A stretch of DNA of 64,000 nucleotides, from contig CAZRES010000003.1 in assembly GCA_964598885.1 (NCBI GenBank), positions 1-64,000 on the forward strand. Direction: 5' to 3'. This DNA comes from SURF-33 sp964598885 (GTDB taxonomy: Bacteria; Desulfobacterota; Desulfobacteria; Desulfobacterales; Desulfosalsimonadaceae). The notes under the pieces are model-generated. The model had not been told where the DNA came from, searched no databases, and was given only the letters and a program-made list of their open reading frames with translations. Position numbers and translations under genes: made by a program. Shown here piece after piece: positions 1 to 8,968 of the stretch (its first letter is position 1; each line of letters begins with the position of its first letter).

Positions 1-2265
1 GTTTATCTTTCCGCTGAGTATCTTCTGGGCCCCCAGTTGGGCAATAATATCTTCAACCTTGGGATCTGGGATGCGGTTTACCGGGCTGTGGCCGAACTCG
101 GGTTTTCCCTGGAGGAACTGATGGAGCAGGAGGAAGAGCCCGGCCTGGGCAACGGCGGCCTGGGTCGGCTGGCGGCTTGCTATCTGGATTCGTTGGCCAC
201 GCTGCAGATACCGGCCTTCGGTTATGGCATTCGCTATGAATTCGGAATCTTCGATCAAGCGGTCAAGGACGGCTGGCAGATGGAGATTACCGACAAGTGG
301 CTCCGACTGGGCAATCCATGGGAAGTCTCACACCCCGAGCGTCTTTACGAAGTCAATTTCGGCGGGCATACGGAAGCGTTTCATGATGAACAAGGCCGCT
401 ACCGGGTGCGCTGGATACCGGAACAAATGGTCAAAGGAACACCATATGATACGCTGGTGCTGGGGTATGGTGTGGAAAACGCCATTGTCCTGAGGCTGTG
501 GCGGGCCGAAGCCTGTGAGTCTTTTGATTTTCAAGCGTTTAATGTTGGCGATTACTACAAGGCCGTGGATCAGAAGGTTGTTTCGGAAAACATTACCAAA
601 ATTCTCTACCCCAACGATGAGCCTGAATCAGGCCGGAGGCTGCGGCTGGAGCAGCAGTATTTTTTCATTTCCTGCTCCTTGCAGGACATGCTGCGCGTTT
701 TTATTCAAAAAGACACCAATCTGGACCGGTTGCCGGAAAAATTCGTGGTCCAGCTCAACGACACGCACCCCGCCGTGTCCATCGCCGAAATGATGCGGCT
801 TTTGGTGGATCACCATGATCTGGACTGGGAGCGGGCATGGAGTATCACTACCCGGCTTTTTGCCTTTACCAATCATACCCTGCTTCCCGAGGCGCTGGAA
901 ACCTGGAGTATTCCCCTGCTCAGCAAAATCCTGCCGCGTCATATGGAAATCATTAATGAAATAAATTGCCGGTTTTTAGGCGACGTGTCCATGCGGTATC
1001 CCGGGGATAATGAACGCGTAGCCCGCCTGTCGCTGATCGGGGAATCGGGTGAAAAAAAAGTGCGCATGGCCAATCTGGCCTGTGTGGGCAGTTTCGCCAT
1101 TAACGGCGTGGCCCGGCTGCACACCGATCTTCTTCAAAAAACGGTGTTAAAGGATTTTTATGAGCTCTGGCCGGAAAAATTTTCCAATAAGACAAACGGC
1201 GTCACCCCGCGACGGTTCATGGCACTGGCCAACCCGGGGTTGACCGACTTGATTTCAACAGCCATCGGCAAGAGCTGGATTCGAGACCTAGATCAACTCA
1301 TCGGTTTGGAACCCTTTGCCGACGATGCCTCGTTCCAAACCCGCTGGGCCGCAATGAAATATCAGAATAAGGCGTTGCTGGCCGATAGGATCCGAGAAAA
1401 GATGGGGATCGATGTGGACCCGGCATCCCTGTTTGATATCCAGGTGAAGCGGATTCATGAATACAAGCGCCAGCATCTCAACGTGCTCAATATTATCACC
1501 CAATATCGTCGCATGAAGCAGGGTATTGGCGTGGACCAGCCGGCCCGCACCTATATTTTCGGAGGAAAGGCCGCCCCCGGCTATATTCTGGCAAAGCTTA
1601 TCATCCGCCTTATTAACGGTGTGGCCGAAGTGGTCAATAACGATCCGGATATTGATGGTCGCATCCGGGTGGTGTTTTATCCGGATTTCAATGTCAAAAA
1701 TGCTCAGCGCATTTATCCGGCGGCCGATATTTCCGAACAGATCTCTACTGCCGGAAAAGAGGCGTCAGGCACGGGAAATATGAAGTTCTCATTAAATGGA
1801 GCCTTAACCGTCGGGACCCTGGACGGCGCCAATGTGGAAATCCGCGAGGCGGTGGGACCGGAGAATTTTTTTCTTTTCGGTCTTACCGCTGACCAGGTGG
1901 TGGACATGAAACAGACCGGATACCGGCCCCGGGATTTTTATGAGGCGGATGACGAACTCCGCGGAGTGATCGACATGATTTCCGACGGGACGTTTTCCCG
2001 GGGGGATGCGGCCATGTTCGCGCCCCTGATCGATTCCCTGCTGATAAAGGATGAATTCATGGTGCTGGCCGATTATGCCGCCTACGTCGATTGCCAGGAG
2101 ATGGCGGGCAACGCGTTTTCCGACCCTCGGAATTGGCGCCGCATGTCGATTTTAAACGTCGCCCGCATGGGAAAATTCTCATCGGATCGAGCCATTGCCG
2201 AATATTGCCGGGATATCTGGCATGTGGATCCGGTTCCCGTGATTATGCCCGAAGACGAATCCTGA
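1..2265 (+). CDS. glgP: Glycogen/alpha-glucan phosphorylase, 5' end cut by window
   Basis: Glycogen phosphorylase (GT35) releases glucose-1-phosphate from storage alpha-glucan in the cytoplasm. The reading frame is open from base 1 (VYLSAEYLLG, then LGNNIFNL), matching the family's N-terminal YLSxExLxGRxLxNN region, so roughly the first 70-90 residues lie outside the window; 754 residues are visible against a usual 800-840. The PLP site GTGNMKFSLNG, with its Schiff-base Lys, is at about nt 1770-1800, and EEEPGLGNGGLGRLAACYLDS is near the N-terminus. The gene is intact to its TGA. It converges with the minus-strand MipA gene 31 bases downstream. An internal TTG at 37 is not the start. Confidence 0.95.
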   Translation, partial: VYLSAEYLLGPQLGNNIFNLGIWDAVYRAVAELGFSLEELMEQEEEPGLGNGGLGRLAACYLDSLATLQIPAFGYGIRYEFGIFDQAVKDGWQMEITDKWLRLGNPWEVSHPERLYEVNFGGHTEAFHDEQGRYRVRWIPEQMVKGTPYDTLVLGYGVENAIVLRLWRAEACESFDFQAFNVGDYYKAVDQKVVSENITKILYPNDEPESGRRLRLEQQYFFISCSLQDMLRVFIQKDTNLDRLPEKFVVQLNDTHPAVSIAEMMRLLVDHHDLDWERAWSITTRLFAFTNHTLLPEALETWSIPLLSKILPRHMEIINEINCRFLGDVSMRYPGDNERVARLSLIGESGEKKVRMANLACVGSFAINGVARLHTDLLQKTVLKDFYELWPEKFSNKTNGVTPRRFMALANPGLTDLISTAIGKSWIRDLDQLIGLEPFADDASFQTRWAAMKYQNKALLADRIREKMGIDVDPASLFDIQVKRIHEYKRQHLNVLNIITQYRRMKQGIGVDQPARTYIFGGKAAPGYILAKLIIRLINGVAEVVNNDPDIDGRIRVVFYPDFNVKNAQRIYPAADISEQISTAGKEASGTGNMKFSLNGALTVGTLDGANVEIREAVGPENFFLFGLTADQVVDMKQTGYRPRDFYEADDELRGVIDMISDGTFSRGDAAMFAPLIDSLLIKDEFMVLADYAAYVDCQEMAGNAFSDPRNWRRMSILNVARMGKFSSDRAIAEYCRDIWHVDPVPVIMPEDES

Positions 2266-2296
2266 TCCGGCCTTTTCGGTGCGGATGGGCATGTCG

Positions 2297-3154
2297 TCAG
2301 TTTATCCGAGCTGCTGCCGGTTTTTTTGATTTCAGAAACCACCAGACCAGGGCGCATCCAACGGCGTAATTGTCCAATGTTTTTACCAGGGGGCTGTCGT
2401 CGAACACCGCGCCGTCGATATTGCTCCATCGGCCGTAGGCCATCAGGGAAAAATCCGGGCCGAAGCTTCGGTTGATATAAGCGCTCAATCCCAGTCCGCT
2501 ATACCCGCCCCCGGCCTTATAGGCGGGTCGATTCTTTCGGCTGTAAATCTTGTCCACGCCATAATAATAGTGATGGAATCGTCTGTCAGAAAGATTCAGG
2601 CGCAGATTCAGACCGAAACGGATGTTGTGCCGCAGAAACAGCGTCTTGTTGCGGTAAATCAGATGCAGTCCCCCGGTATTCCCCTCATAACGCGGTATCA
2701 GATTCCCGTCCAGATCAATGGAAAAGCCGGCCCGCCAGGCCAGCATCAAATAGAGGGGATCAGAGTCGAGGATACCGCGGGGAAACCATTTCAGGGACGG
2801 TCCGATTTCAATCACCCCATTGAGCCTTGGCATGCCGGCGCGGGCTTTGTTGCTGCTGCTCGCCGGTGCGCTGCCATACACGGAAATACTGGTCTCAAAA
2901 TGATCGGTTTTGACAAAGATGCCCCGGACGCCCTCCCGGTCGGCCTGGAGAAATTCGCCGCGATAGATCAGGACCGGCGCCGGCGCTATATAGGTGCGAT
3001 ATTCATCAGAGCCCCGATAATGGGGGAGTTGCGCGATCCCGGCGAAAAGGCCGGCCTCCCACAATGGCTCCGGCTCTGTTTGGCCGGTTGCGGCGCCGGG
3101 GATCAGAAAAAGGAAAATCCATAGATAATGTAAGTAGTTAATTGTTTTTGGCAT
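2297..3154 (-). CDS. MipA/OmpV family outer-membrane protein
   Basis: A 285-residue protein with an N-terminal signal peptide (hydrophobic LHYLWIFLFLIPGAATG, cleavage near Ala-Thr-Gly) followed by alternating aromatic/polar strands typical of a small outer-membrane beta-barrel. The early PHYRGSDEY and later PSLKWFPRG segments resemble the MipA/OmpV family, whose members are linked to MltA-interacting or osmotic and solute roles; the exact function is unknown. I place the start at the ATG at 3154 rather than a TTG three codons upstream. No strong ribosome binding site is visible. It is downstream of, but probably not functionally linked to, the polyferredoxin gene, and converges with glgP. Confidence 0.8.
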   Translation of the reverse strand: MPKTINYLHYLWIFLFLIPGAATGQTEPEPLWEAGLFAGIAQLPHYRGSDEYRTYIAPAPVLIYRGEFLQADREGVRGIFVKTDHFETSISVYGSAPASSSNKARAGMPRLNGVIEIGPSLKWFPRGILDSDPLYLMLAWRAGFSIDLDGNLIPRYEGNTGGLHLIYRNKTLFLRHNIRFGLNLRLNLSDRRFHHYYYGVDKIYSRKNRPAYKAGGGYSGLGLSAYINRSFGPDFSLMAYGRWSNIDGAVFDDSPLVKTLDNYAVGCALVWWFLKSKKPAAARIN

Positions 3155-3193
3155 GCAGATCAAATGGAGTTATCGCCATGGAAGAAGCCGGGG

Positions 3194-4822
3194 TTATAAA
3201 AGAATCTGATTATCCGGATCCCGGGATTCACCGGCGGAAATCACCCGGACGGCGGGTTTGCCGCGGACCGGGCATTTGGTTTCGCAGATGCCGCATCCTA
3301 CGCACTGTTTCAGATTAATATAGGGGCGCTTTACGGGAATCGTTTCCTTGTCCGGGCCAATGACATGGTCGTCTTGCAAATAGATGGCCTTGGGTGAGGT
3401 GGGGCAGACCTCTTCGCACATGATGCAGGATACGGCCCCGGCCCAGGGAAGGCACCGGCCTCTGTCGATATAGGCCGAGCCGATGCGGACCGGAGTTTTG
3501 GTTTTTACGTCGGCGGTAATCTCTTTAATGGCCCCGGTGGGACAGACGCTGCCGCACAGGGTACAGGTGTATTCGCAATAGCCCAGGGTCATGATCAGAT
3601 TCGGGGTCCAGAATCCGGCCATGCCCGCTTCGGCAAAGGCAGGGTGGATGGCGTTGGTGGGGCAGGCCTTCATGCAGAGCCCGCATCGGAGGCAACGTTC
3701 CAGAAACTCGTCTTCCGGTAATGCCCCCGGCGGCCGGATCAATTTCGGCGACGGCGACCGATGAGTGATGCCGTCGAGTTTTCCCAGAAACGGGATCGAC
3801 ACTCCCGCCATCAGACCCGTAAGCACCACCCGGCGACCGGAATCAAAACGGGTCTTGTCGGCAGGGATCCGGGGGCGTTCCAGCTTGAAGGTCAGGGCGT
3901 CTTCCGGGCATACTTCCCAGCAATTCAGGCATAACAGGCATTCGGGGCTTTGCCACGCCGTTCCGGGTTCGCAGGACGCGGCTCCCTGGCAATTGCGGGT
4001 GCAGATGCCGCAATGGGTGCATTTGTCATCGGACTTTTCCAGGCGCAGCCGGCTGTATCTGGAGCAGATTCCAAGAAGTGCGCCCAGGGGGCAGAGAACC
4101 CGGCACCAGAAACGGGGCCGGATCCGATTGAGAAATAAAATGAGCAGAAAAAGCAGGCCGATGAACCAGCCGGTTTGAAAAGCGATGGTTTCATAGCCGA
4201 AAAGAGGGGCTACCAGGACTTCGGAGCTGTAGCCGATCAGATTGACAATCTTGATGCCGCTGCGGGCAAGAATTTCAAAAAAGCTGTTCAACGCGTTTCC
4301 CAGGGCCGGAAACACGGCGGTGGCCAGACTCCGGAACAGAAGGGATATGGGATCCAGAAGGCCGCTGAGGTTAAGTCCGAAAAACGCAGCCGCTCCGATC
4401 ACTACCAGCAGAAAATACTTGATCATTCGACTCGGTTTCTGCTGGTTGGCCTCGGCCAAGGCCGATCCGTTCAACGTCGGTTTGATGGAGGAAGCCATGT
4501 GATGCAGGGTACCCAAAGGGCAGATGAACCCGCAGAAAAACCGGCCCAGGACAAGGGTTAAAAGCAGCACGCCTATGGCCAATGCAAAACCCGACACCCA
4601 TTGATGCGCAGCCAGTACCGTGGTGAGCCATGCCAGGGGATTGATCTGCCAGAAAAAGCCGACCGGCGCGTCCAATCGCACATCCGGGGCGTCGGCAAAC
4701 GTCAGGGAATAGTCCAAATAAACATCCTGGGGCAGACGCGTGGCAAAGAGCAGGTAAATAAACAGGCAGAGAAAAAACGCCTGGGAAATCCGGCGGAGCC
4801 AGATCAGTTTTCCAACCTTCAC
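3194..4822 (-). CDS. Membrane polyferredoxin, NapH/MauN-like 4Fe-4S protein
   Basis: A 542-residue integral membrane iron-sulfur protein. The N-terminal half has about five or six hydrophobic segments and two CxxxCPLG loops (CGFICPLG and CRVLCPLG), the signature of NapH/MauN/PceC-type membrane electron carriers. After these come several ferredoxin-type clusters: CTHCGICTRNC, CLLCLNCWEVCP, CLRCGLCMKACP, CTLCGSVCP, CIMCEEVCP and CVGCGICETKCP. It probably moves electrons between a membrane pool and its partner; the substrate is unknown. It starts with GTG inside a 4-base GTGA overlap with the stop of the upstream DUF362 gene, so the two are translationally coupled and likely form one complex. 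Confidence 0.9.
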   Translation of the reverse strand: MKVGKLIWLRRISQAFFLCLFIYLLFATRLPQDVYLDYSLTFADAPDVRLDAPVGFFWQINPLAWLTTVLAAHQWVSGFALAIGVLLLTLVLGRFFCGFICPLGTLHHMASSIKPTLNGSALAEANQQKPSRMIKYFLLVVIGAAAFFGLNLSGLLDPISLLFRSLATAVFPALGNALNSFFEILARSGIKIVNLIGYSSEVLVAPLFGYETIAFQTGWFIGLLFLLILFLNRIRPRFWCRVLCPLGALLGICSRYSRLRLEKSDDKCTHCGICTRNCQGAASCEPGTAWQSPECLLCLNCWEVCPEDALTFKLERPRIPADKTRFDSGRRVVLTGLMAGVSIPFLGKLDGITHRSPSPKLIRPPGALPEDEFLERCLRCGLCMKACPTNAIHPAFAEAGMAGFWTPNLIMTLGYCEYTCTLCGSVCPTGAIKEITADVKTKTPVRIGSAYIDRGRCLPWAGAVSCIMCEEVCPTSPKAIYLQDDHVIGPDKETIPVKRPYINLKQCVGCGICETKCPVRGKPAVRVISAGESRDPDNQILL

Positions 4823-5796
4823 ACCGTCACCTGCACCCGTCGTATGGCATCAAGGTCGATTCGGCCCAGTCCCTGCTGATGGGCCAGGCGGATATGACCG
4901 ATCTGTTCGGGTGTTTTATCAAACAGCAAGGCGGTGCGGGCATCGGCGGCCACGGGATCGTTGGAGAGAATCAGGCGGTTTAAGACCCGGACATCTTCCT
5001 CCCGGCCTCCTGATGGACCATTGGCCGCCAGGACCCGGACGGCGTCAATCAGCGTAAGGGTGGGTCGGAAAAACTGCGCCAAGTCGACGATGCTCTGATG
5101 AATATCCTGGTGCAGGGCATTGCGCCGGCCGCCCACCGCGCCGATCCAGTTTTTCATCCCCAGGGTCAGCCCGCTGAGACCATGGACTTTGGCAATGGGC
5201 AGATTGATCAGTTTATCGGCTTCGACCACCGGCGCAAAGACCGGCCAGGAATCAAGCCGTCTGCCCTTGAGGTTCATATGCTTCATGAGGGACTGGCGGG
5301 GATAAACCAGGTCCGCGCCGGTTTTTTTGGCCACATCAGCGGCGCCGGTCACCCCGAAACAGCGCCTGGCGTCATGGATGGTGTGATCGACAATGCGAAC
5401 GGACTTGGCGCCGGCTTCCTGACAGAGTTCAATTACGGCGGCCATGACGTCCGGATTGGTGGTCGCCGCCAGATGCGGAGGCTGAGCCCAGGAGATATTG
5501 GGTTTGATGACCACGATATCGCCTCTGGAGATAAATGTTTCCATACCCCCGGCCTCCGCAAACATCCGTCGGGTCAGATCGCGTATGGAAAAACCAGCGT
5601 TGTCTCCAAGGCCGTCAATGAGCCATGGTCCCTTGCCGGCGGTCCTGACATCGCCTGTGCCCATGGGTGCCGATTCCGCGGCAAAAATCCTGCTGCCCGA
5701 TGCCGATAACGAAAGTCCGGACGCCATGGCGAGGCCCGCGGATAATTTGGCGATTTTCTTTATGGATTCCCTACGGGTAATGGGGGTCTCGTTCAT
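4819..5796 (-). CDS. DUF362 domain protein with Tat-type signal
   Basis: A 325-residue protein with an N-terminal TRRESIKK twin-arginine-like motif and a hydrophobic stretch ending near SLSASGSRIFA, so it is probably exported. The rest matches DUF362 (PF04015): VVIKPNISWAQPP, the AKVHGLSGLTLGMKNWIGAVGG core, and LTLIDAVRVLAANGPSGG. DUF362 proteins often pair with ferredoxins and their reaction is largely undefined. The start is supported by AAGGAGG five bases upstream of the ATG. It is the first gene of a two-gene operon with the overlapping membrane polyferredoxin, which suggests an envelope electron-transfer pair. Confidence 0.88.
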   Translation of the reverse strand: MNETPITRRESIKKIAKLSAGLAMASGLSLSASGSRIFAAESAPMGTGDVRTAGKGPWLIDGLGDNAGFSIRDLTRRMFAEAGGMETFISRGDIVVIKPNISWAQPPHLAATTNPDVMAAVIELCQEAGAKSVRIVDHTIHDARRCFGVTGAADVAKKTGADLVYPRQSLMKHMNLKGRRLDSWPVFAPVVEADKLINLPIAKVHGLSGLTLGMKNWIGAVGGRRNALHQDIHQSIVDLAQFFRPTLTLIDAVRVLAANGPSGGREEDVRVLNRLILSNDPVAADARTALLFDKTPEQIGHIRLAHQQGLGRIDLDAIRRVQVTV

Positions 5797-6279
5797 GGCA
5801 GCCTCCTTTTTTATCGCCCATGCGCCGTCCCGTGCGGATGGCGGCGGTTTTATGAGGAATTCTTCACACCACGCAAACAGGGCCTGGCCCGATGAATCGA
5901 TGTTTCGGGCCGGATTGAAATAATGCGTTGCTTTTGAAAATTCGTTTTTCCGGTAATATTGCTAACCTTTTACAAAAGATAACTGTTCTTGGGGAAAAGT
6001 AAATGTTTATCCTCTAAAGTCTTGTAAATGGCCATCGGACCGACTCGCAGGATGAACGATTACGGTTAAATATGACAGATAATACGCGCAAGTGTCAACA
6101 AAACCCGAAGCAACGGCAAGCTTGGGAAAACCAGAGGCGGCTAACAAGGCGGCGATATATTCTTGTACAACCCGTCGTATATTGATAAATTATCCGCAAA
6201 GGGCCGTTCTTGAAAACCGGAAATCTTTTATACATTTCTCATGAAAACGGAGAGATCAAGACAGGAGCAGTGAGACAAT
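5797..6279. other. Intergenic region, divergent promoters expected
   Basis: About 480 bases between the divergent DUF362 gene and the HAD phosphatase. It is AT-richer than the neighbouring genes, as expected for two promoters, but I could not place confident -35/-10 boxes. I see no convincing open frame, RNA gene or strong hairpin in it. Confidence 0.5.
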
Positions 6280-6930
6280 ATGACCGCTGAAGCGACGGCG
6301 TCCGGGCGCATCGTGTTTTGTGATTTTGACGGGACCATCACGGCAAAAGAGAGCCTGGAGCTGGTGTTTACGACATTTGCGTCAGGCCGGTGGGAGCCGA
6401 TCAAACGTAAACTCATGTCCGGCAAATTGACGGTGCGGGAGGGGGTCCGGGAGATCGCGGAAACGATCCCATCAGCAAGGTACCGCGAAATCTGCGAGTT
6501 TGTCGCCGCCATCCCCATCCGTCCCGGCCTGGAGGCGTTTCTGGATTTTCTTGACCATCGGCACATCCCATTCGTCGTGATTTCCGGTGGGTTCCGCGGT
6601 ATGGTGGAAGCACGGCTGGGTCCCTTGAAGGATCGGGTGCACCGGATTTTCGCCGCAGACGCGGATACCGACGGTCCCCTGCTGAAAGTAATCTCTGATT
6701 ATGAAAGCGATACGGAACTGGTGGCCAAGGCCGATGTGATGGCGCTTTTTACCGCAGACGAGAAAATCGCCATCGGTGACGGCATAACGGATCTGAACAT
6801 GGCCCGCTTCGCTGATGTGGTTTTTGCCCGGGACATGCTGGCCCGGTTTCTGGACCAGAAAGGTATGGCTTATCATCCCTGGACCGATTTTTTTGATCTC
6901 CGGGACCGGATGAAGAGCCTGATATCCTGA
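6280..6930 (+). CDS. HAD-IB phosphatase, MtnX/SerB-like
   Basis: A 216-residue haloacid-dehalogenase phosphatase. Motif I is DFDGT (Asp15 and Asp17), motif II is VISGG, and motif III/IV is IGDGITDLNM. The size and the ITAKESLELVF cap start resemble MtnX (2-hydroxy-3-keto-5-methylthiopentenyl-1-phosphate phosphatase, methionine salvage) and phosphoserine-phosphatase-like enzymes. No other methionine-salvage gene is in the window, so the substrate is uncertain. An AGGAG sits 12 bases before the ATG, a longer gap than usual. It converges with an acyl-CoA dehydrogenase gene. Confidence 0.82.
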   Translation: MTAEATASGRIVFCDFDGTITAKESLELVFTTFASGRWEPIKRKLMSGKLTVREGVREIAETIPSARYREICEFVAAIPIRPGLEAFLDFLDHRHIPFVVISGGFRGMVEARLGPLKDRVHRIFAADADTDGPLLKVISDYESDTELVAKADVMALFTADEKIAIGDGITDLNMARFADVVFARDMLARFLDQKGMAYHPWTDFFDLRDRMKSLIS

Positions 6931-7081
6931 TGTATCGATGTATAAAGGTCTCCGCCTGAGATAGAAGCTGTCGAGAGGAATCCGCGTGTTTTGCCCATAA
7001 GTCGCAATTTAACCGGATGTCCGGCAGGCAGGACGCATGCAAAACGGTATAAGCAGGTTCCTGGATTCAAACCCTTTTATG

Positions 7082-8356
7082 TTATTTTGTTATCCTTCCG
7101 TCAAAAACGTCCTGCATGTCTTCATCCGTATAGCAGCGTTCGGTTTGATCCGGATTGGCGGCGTCGTCTTCCATGCAGCGGCGATCGTAAGCCGGATTCA
7201 GCACCTCGTTGTAGTATTCATGCTGAATCATCAGGTTCATGATTTCGGTGGTGCCGGTCCAGATCATGCCCAGGCGCGTGTCCCGCAAGGCCCGTTCAAT
7301 GGGATAGACGTCCGTGTAGCCGATGCCCCCCATGATCTGCATGGCGCTGTTGACCACGTCCCATGCGGCTTCCGTGGAAAACCGCTTGGCCTCGCTGACG
7401 ATGCGGCGGACGTTGGGATAATTTTCGTCAATGGCTTTAGCCGCCATGTAGCAGATGGCCCTGGCCGCGTCCAGTTGGGTGACGGCGTCGGCCACTTTAA
7501 AGCTGATGGCCTGATGCCGGCGGATTTCCTTGCCGAAGGTGCGGCGCTTGTTGGAATACCGCACGGCAAGATCCAGGGCGCCCCAGGTGCCCAGACATCC
7601 GGCCGCCGACGTCAGCCGCTCGGGGATCATCATCTGATGAAAGCACAGGGCCCCGCCGTGAAGCTCGCCAACCAGGTTTTCTCTGGGTACTTTGACGTCC
7701 CGGAACACGAGCCGGCCGGTGCCGCCTCCCCGGCATCCCATCAGGCCATAGAGGTATTCGGTTTCCACCCCCGGGCCCCGGTCCACGATCAGCAGGCTCA
7801 GGCGCTGATACTTGTGTGCGTTTTCATCGAAATTGGTGCGGCAGTATACCAGAAAGAAATCCGCGCCCTCAGCCCCGACAACGAAGCGCTTCATGCCGTT
7901 TAAAATAAAATGATCGCCCTTGAGTTCCGCCCGGGTCATGGCCCCGAAAAAATCCGATCCGCCCCGGGGCTCGGTGAGGGCTTCGGCAGCCACGAGTTTT
8001 CCCTCGATATAGGGCTTTAAATACTTTTGTTTCTGTTCCTCGGTGCCGAACACGTTCAGGGCTTCGCCTACGATGGACGGCATGACAAAAGCGCAGCCCA
8101 GGGCCATGCCGAGACAGCCGATCTCTTCAGTGGCTGCCACATCCGCCACCCAGGACATGCCCCGACCGCCGTATTTTTCCGGAAACCGGATGCCGCGCAG
8201 GCCGCGGGCCGCCAGTTTTTCGATAAATTCCCGGGGATAGACGATTTCGTCCTTGTCCATTTTGCGCAAAAAATCACTGGTGATTTCTTCTCTGACAAAC
8301 GCCCTGACTTCTTTTTTCAGCGCGCGTTCCTCCGGGGTGAGCAGAAAATCATACAT
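7082..8356 (-). CDS. Acyl-CoA dehydrogenase (FAD), isovaleryl/long-chain-type base
   Basis: A 424-residue FAD-dependent acyl-CoA dehydrogenase that would desaturate an acyl-CoA thioester and pass electrons to ETF. Family features in order: N-terminal helical domain (LLTPEERALKKEVRAFV), beta domain ALTEPRGGSDFF, C-terminal helices with RRTFGKEIRRHQAI and QIMGGIGYTDVYPIERALRD. At the site of the medium-chain catalytic Glu (YEGT) it has WTGT. A Glu is present in IPERLTSAAG, the position used by isovaleryl- and long-chain enzymes, so that is the probable base. AAGGAGG six bases before the ATG at 8356 decides the start over an in-frame codon 18 bases upstream. It is monocistronic. Confidence 0.92.
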   Translation of the reverse strand: MYDFLLTPEERALKKEVRAFVREEITSDFLRKMDKDEIVYPREFIEKLAARGLRGIRFPEKYGGRGMSWVADVAATEEIGCLGMALGCAFVMPSIVGEALNVFGTEEQKQKYLKPYIEGKLVAAEALTEPRGGSDFFGAMTRAELKGDHFILNGMKRFVVGAEGADFFLVYCRTNFDENAHKYQRLSLLIVDRGPGVETEYLYGLMGCRGGGTGRLVFRDVKVPRENLVGELHGGALCFHQMMIPERLTSAAGCLGTWGALDLAVRYSNKRRTFGKEIRRHQAISFKVADAVTQLDAARAICYMAAKAIDENYPNVRRIVSEAKRFSTEAAWDVVNSAMQIMGGIGYTDVYPIERALRDTRLGMIWTGTTEIMNLMIQHEYYNEVLNPAYDRRCMEDDAANPDQTERCYTDEDMQDVFDGRITK

Positions 8357-8542
8357 GGCATGCCTCCTTATCAATCTGTGAAAAAATCGGTTGACACATC
8401 ATCACAACTGAATTTTATACATGGCCTTACGGTTGAAAATCGCGCATAAGATATTATTTTTTGATTAAAATTTATTTCAATATAATCGATTTTTGCCTCT
8501 ACATCAACTTAACATGATCGTTTTTCGGATGGAGCCTTGAAA

Positions 8543-8968
8543 ATGAACGATACCGCCGCGGATTTCTGGAACCGTCATTCCGACCGCTACCTGGAAATGG
8601 CCTTTCGAACGGACCGGTGCGAGGTTATTGAAAAACCCGATGGCTACGGCAAAAACACCGGAGACTGCGGGGATACGGTTGAAATTTTTTTAACTGTGGA
8701 AAAGGAGCGAATTCAATATGTTTCCTTTGCCATCGACGGCTGCATCAATACCCGGGCCGCCGCCAATACGGTGGCGGAAATGAGCGAAGGGAAACATGTC
8801 GGTCAGGCATGGCGGATCACGCCCGATGATGTGGCAAATTATCTGGAAACTCTGCCGGCTGATTCCTATCACTGCGCGGAACTGGCCGTGGGGGCATTAT
8901 ACCGCGCCCTGACGGATTATCGGAGCAAGCAGCAGAATCCCTGGAAAAAGGTCTATTCCCCGCGTTGA
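8543..8968 (+). CDS. NifU/IscU-like iron-sulfur scaffold protein
   Basis: A 141-residue protein matching the NifU N-terminal (IscU) domain, on which [2Fe-2S] or [4Fe-4S] clusters are built before transfer to target proteins. The three ligand cysteines are at GDCGDT (Cys42), DGCINTRAA (Cys67) and HCAELA (Cys111), with near-canonical spacing. There is no C-terminal Nfu domain and no adjacent cysteine desulfurase, so it may be a stand-alone or specialised scaffold. GGAG at 8531-8534 favours the ATG at 8543 over a TTG at 8537. Its 3' end overlaps the convergent MBL hydrolase gene by 16 bases. Confidence 0.88.
   Translation: MNDTAADFWNRHSDRYLEMAFRTDRCEVIEKPDGYGKNTGDCGDTVEIFLTVEKERIQYVSFAIDGCINTRAAANTVAEMSEGKHVGQAWRITPDDVANYLETLPADSYHCAELAVGALYRALTDYRSKQQNPWKKVYSPR

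Noticed and set aside
37..2265. TTG at 37 as the start of glycogen phosphorylase
   Set aside because: The frame is open and family-like back to base 1, so the gene continues outside the window.
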